Notes under the pieces: generated by a model
Seen by the model: only the letters and a program-made list of their open reading frames with translations
Database searches by the model: none
What the model was told of the DNA's origin: nothing
Position numbers and translations under genes: made by a program
Shown here: piece by piece, positions 5,650 through 5,908 of the stretch
Layout: each line of letters opens with the position of its first letter
Numbering within the stretch: the first letter of the stretch is position 1
DNA from: Thermoplasmata archaeon
Lineage (GTDB): Archaea; Thermoplasmatota; Thermoplasmata; Thermoplasmatales; Thermoplasmataceae
Direction: 5' to 3'
Assembly (NCBI GenBank): GCA_021827885.1
Contig: JAKAUD010000205.1
Location: 1-5,908 of the forward strand
Length of the DNA: 5,908 nt

Positions 5650-5853
5650 CCAATTTGTATTCCACGTATTACATGTATTACAAGAAAAATGTTCAAGCCC
5701 AGATAATCAGATATACGCCAACGATTAAAAGTGAGAGAAAGATACTTTTCTTCATCTCAGCCAATTTTGAATACTTTTAATATACTCTCCTTAAATGTAG
5801 GATATCATTGCGGAGGTTGTCGAGCTAGGTTAAAGGCGATGGATTTAGGGTCC
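5650..5853 (+). repeat. right copy of the element-flanking direct repeat (att-containing)
   Basis: Partner of 56-250. It contains the 5' part of the divergent CxxC frame, the tRNA promoter and the first 44 bases of the complete tRNA-Leu. It is 9 bases longer than the left copy because of a tandem TGTATTACA (5665-5682). In the integrated-element reading this copy is the element's own contribution to the tRNA gene. Confidence 0.85.
5775..5784 (+). promoter_or_regulatory. TATA box of tRNA-Leu(UAG)
   Basis: TTTTAATATA stands about 30 bases before the tRNA 5' end at 5810, in a stretch that is nearly identical to the left repeat. In the integration model this promoter came with the element and now drives the host's tRNA-Leu. 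Confidence 0.6.
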
Positions 5854-5894
5854 ATTCCCGTAGGGGTCCGCCGGTTCGAATCCGGCCCTCCGCA
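5810..5894 (+). tRNA. tRNA-Leu (anticodon UAG)
   Basis: Complete 85-base class II tRNA. The acceptor GCGGAGG (5810-5816) pairs fully with CCTCCGC (5887-5893), and the discriminator is A at 5894. The anticodon stem ATGGA/TCCAT (5839-5843/5851-5855) encloses loop TTTAGGG with anticodon TAG at 5846-5848. A long variable arm follows (TCCCGTAGGGG), and the T arm is GCCGG-TTCGAAT-CCGGC. The long variable arm, A discriminator and UAG anticodon indicate leucine (codon CUA and probably other CUN). CCA is not encoded, as usual in archaea, and there is no intron. It is the integration target: bases 5810-5853 are duplicated at 207-250. Confidence 0.95.
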
Positions 5895-5908
5895 CTTCGT
5901 AATAGAGA

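Larger units (their letters stand above)
251..5853. mobile_element. integrated element of about 5.6 kb in tRNA-Leu(UAG)
   Basis: A full tRNA-Leu on the right and a matching half-tRNA on the left flank a segment that carries an intact archaeal tyrosine recombinase just inside the left repeat. The offset between the repeats is 5603 bases, which would be the circle length if crossover fell in the tRNA core. Contents are integrase, a TRASH-like small protein, a secreted repeat protein, a broken AlbA_2-domain gene, two overlapping unknown ORFs and a small helical protein gene. No replication initiator, partition gene, capsid gene or packaging gene is evident. Left-half genes are on plus and right-half genes on minus, converging near 3720-3970. 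The exact crossover base cannot be set within 207-250 / 5810-5853. Whether the left repeat is host flank or the end of another element is open. Confidence 0.75.

Noticed and set aside
5701..5760. Minus-strand 20-codon frame MKKSIFLSLLIVGVYLIIWA resembling a signal or membrane peptide
   Set aside because: Very short, ends in TGA, and the ATG is absent from the left repeat. Likely a chance product of an AT-rich intergenic region, though a tiny membrane peptide cannot be excluded.
5559..5780. Plus-strand ORF of 73 residues before the tRNA
   Set aside because: It lies opposite the CxxC frame and ends in the tRNA promoter; the minus-strand frame is conserved between the two repeats.
1..5908. CRISPR array, insertion-sequence inverted repeats or a toxin-antitoxin pair
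   Set aside because: No regularly spaced short repeats, no transposase and no terminal inverted repeats were seen. The RHH-like segment is part of the integrase and no toxin gene lies next to it.

Overview
The window looks like a stretch of an archaeal chromosome carrying a small integrated element. Thermoplasmatales or a related acidophilic euryarchaeon is my best guess, by inference only. The archaeal signs are: AT-rich DNA; TATA boxes about 23-26 bases before start codons with no Shine-Dalgarno sequence (leaderless genes); a tRNA with no encoded CCA; an SSV/pNOB8-like archaeal tyrosine recombinase; an AlbA_2-domain gene; and a secreted protein with an Asn/Thr-rich linker and PKD/Ig-like repeats.

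Layout. A complete tRNA-Leu(UAG) gene lies at the right end (5810-5894). Its 5' half with the upstream promoter is repeated near the left end (half-tRNA at 207-250). The copies match base for base with a fixed offset of 5603 over 131-250 / 5734-5853, and more loosely back to about 56 / 5650. These repeats mark the ends of an element of about 5.6 kb (roughly 251-5853). Just inside the left end is an intact integrase gene (459-1433) with an N-terminal ribbon-helix-helix-like segment, followed 5 bases later by a small TRASH-like zinc-finger gene (1439-1657). Next is a leaderless gene for a 626-residue secreted repeat protein (1838-3718). The right half is read from the minus strand: an apparently broken AlbA_2-domain gene (4549-5169), two small overlapping unrecognised ORFs (4239-4646 and 3973-4242), and, beside the tRNA, a small gene (5359-5625) whose upstream open frame carries a CxxC motif related to a partial frame at the extreme left (1-112).

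How it fits together. The most striking point is that the duplicated tRNA portion is the 5' half plus promoter, not the 3' half found in most tRNA-targeted integrations. On this reading the element supplied a new promoter and 5' half to the host tRNA and left the old half, now decayed by transitions, at its other end. A tandem array of related elements is the main alternative. The integrase is uninterrupted in the integrated state, unlike SSV-type elements. An imperfect palindrome over its start codons could be an autoregulatory site for its own RHH segment. I see no replication gene and no viral structural gene, so the element is either a decayed plasmid or virus remnant or a minimal integrative island with a surface-protein cargo.
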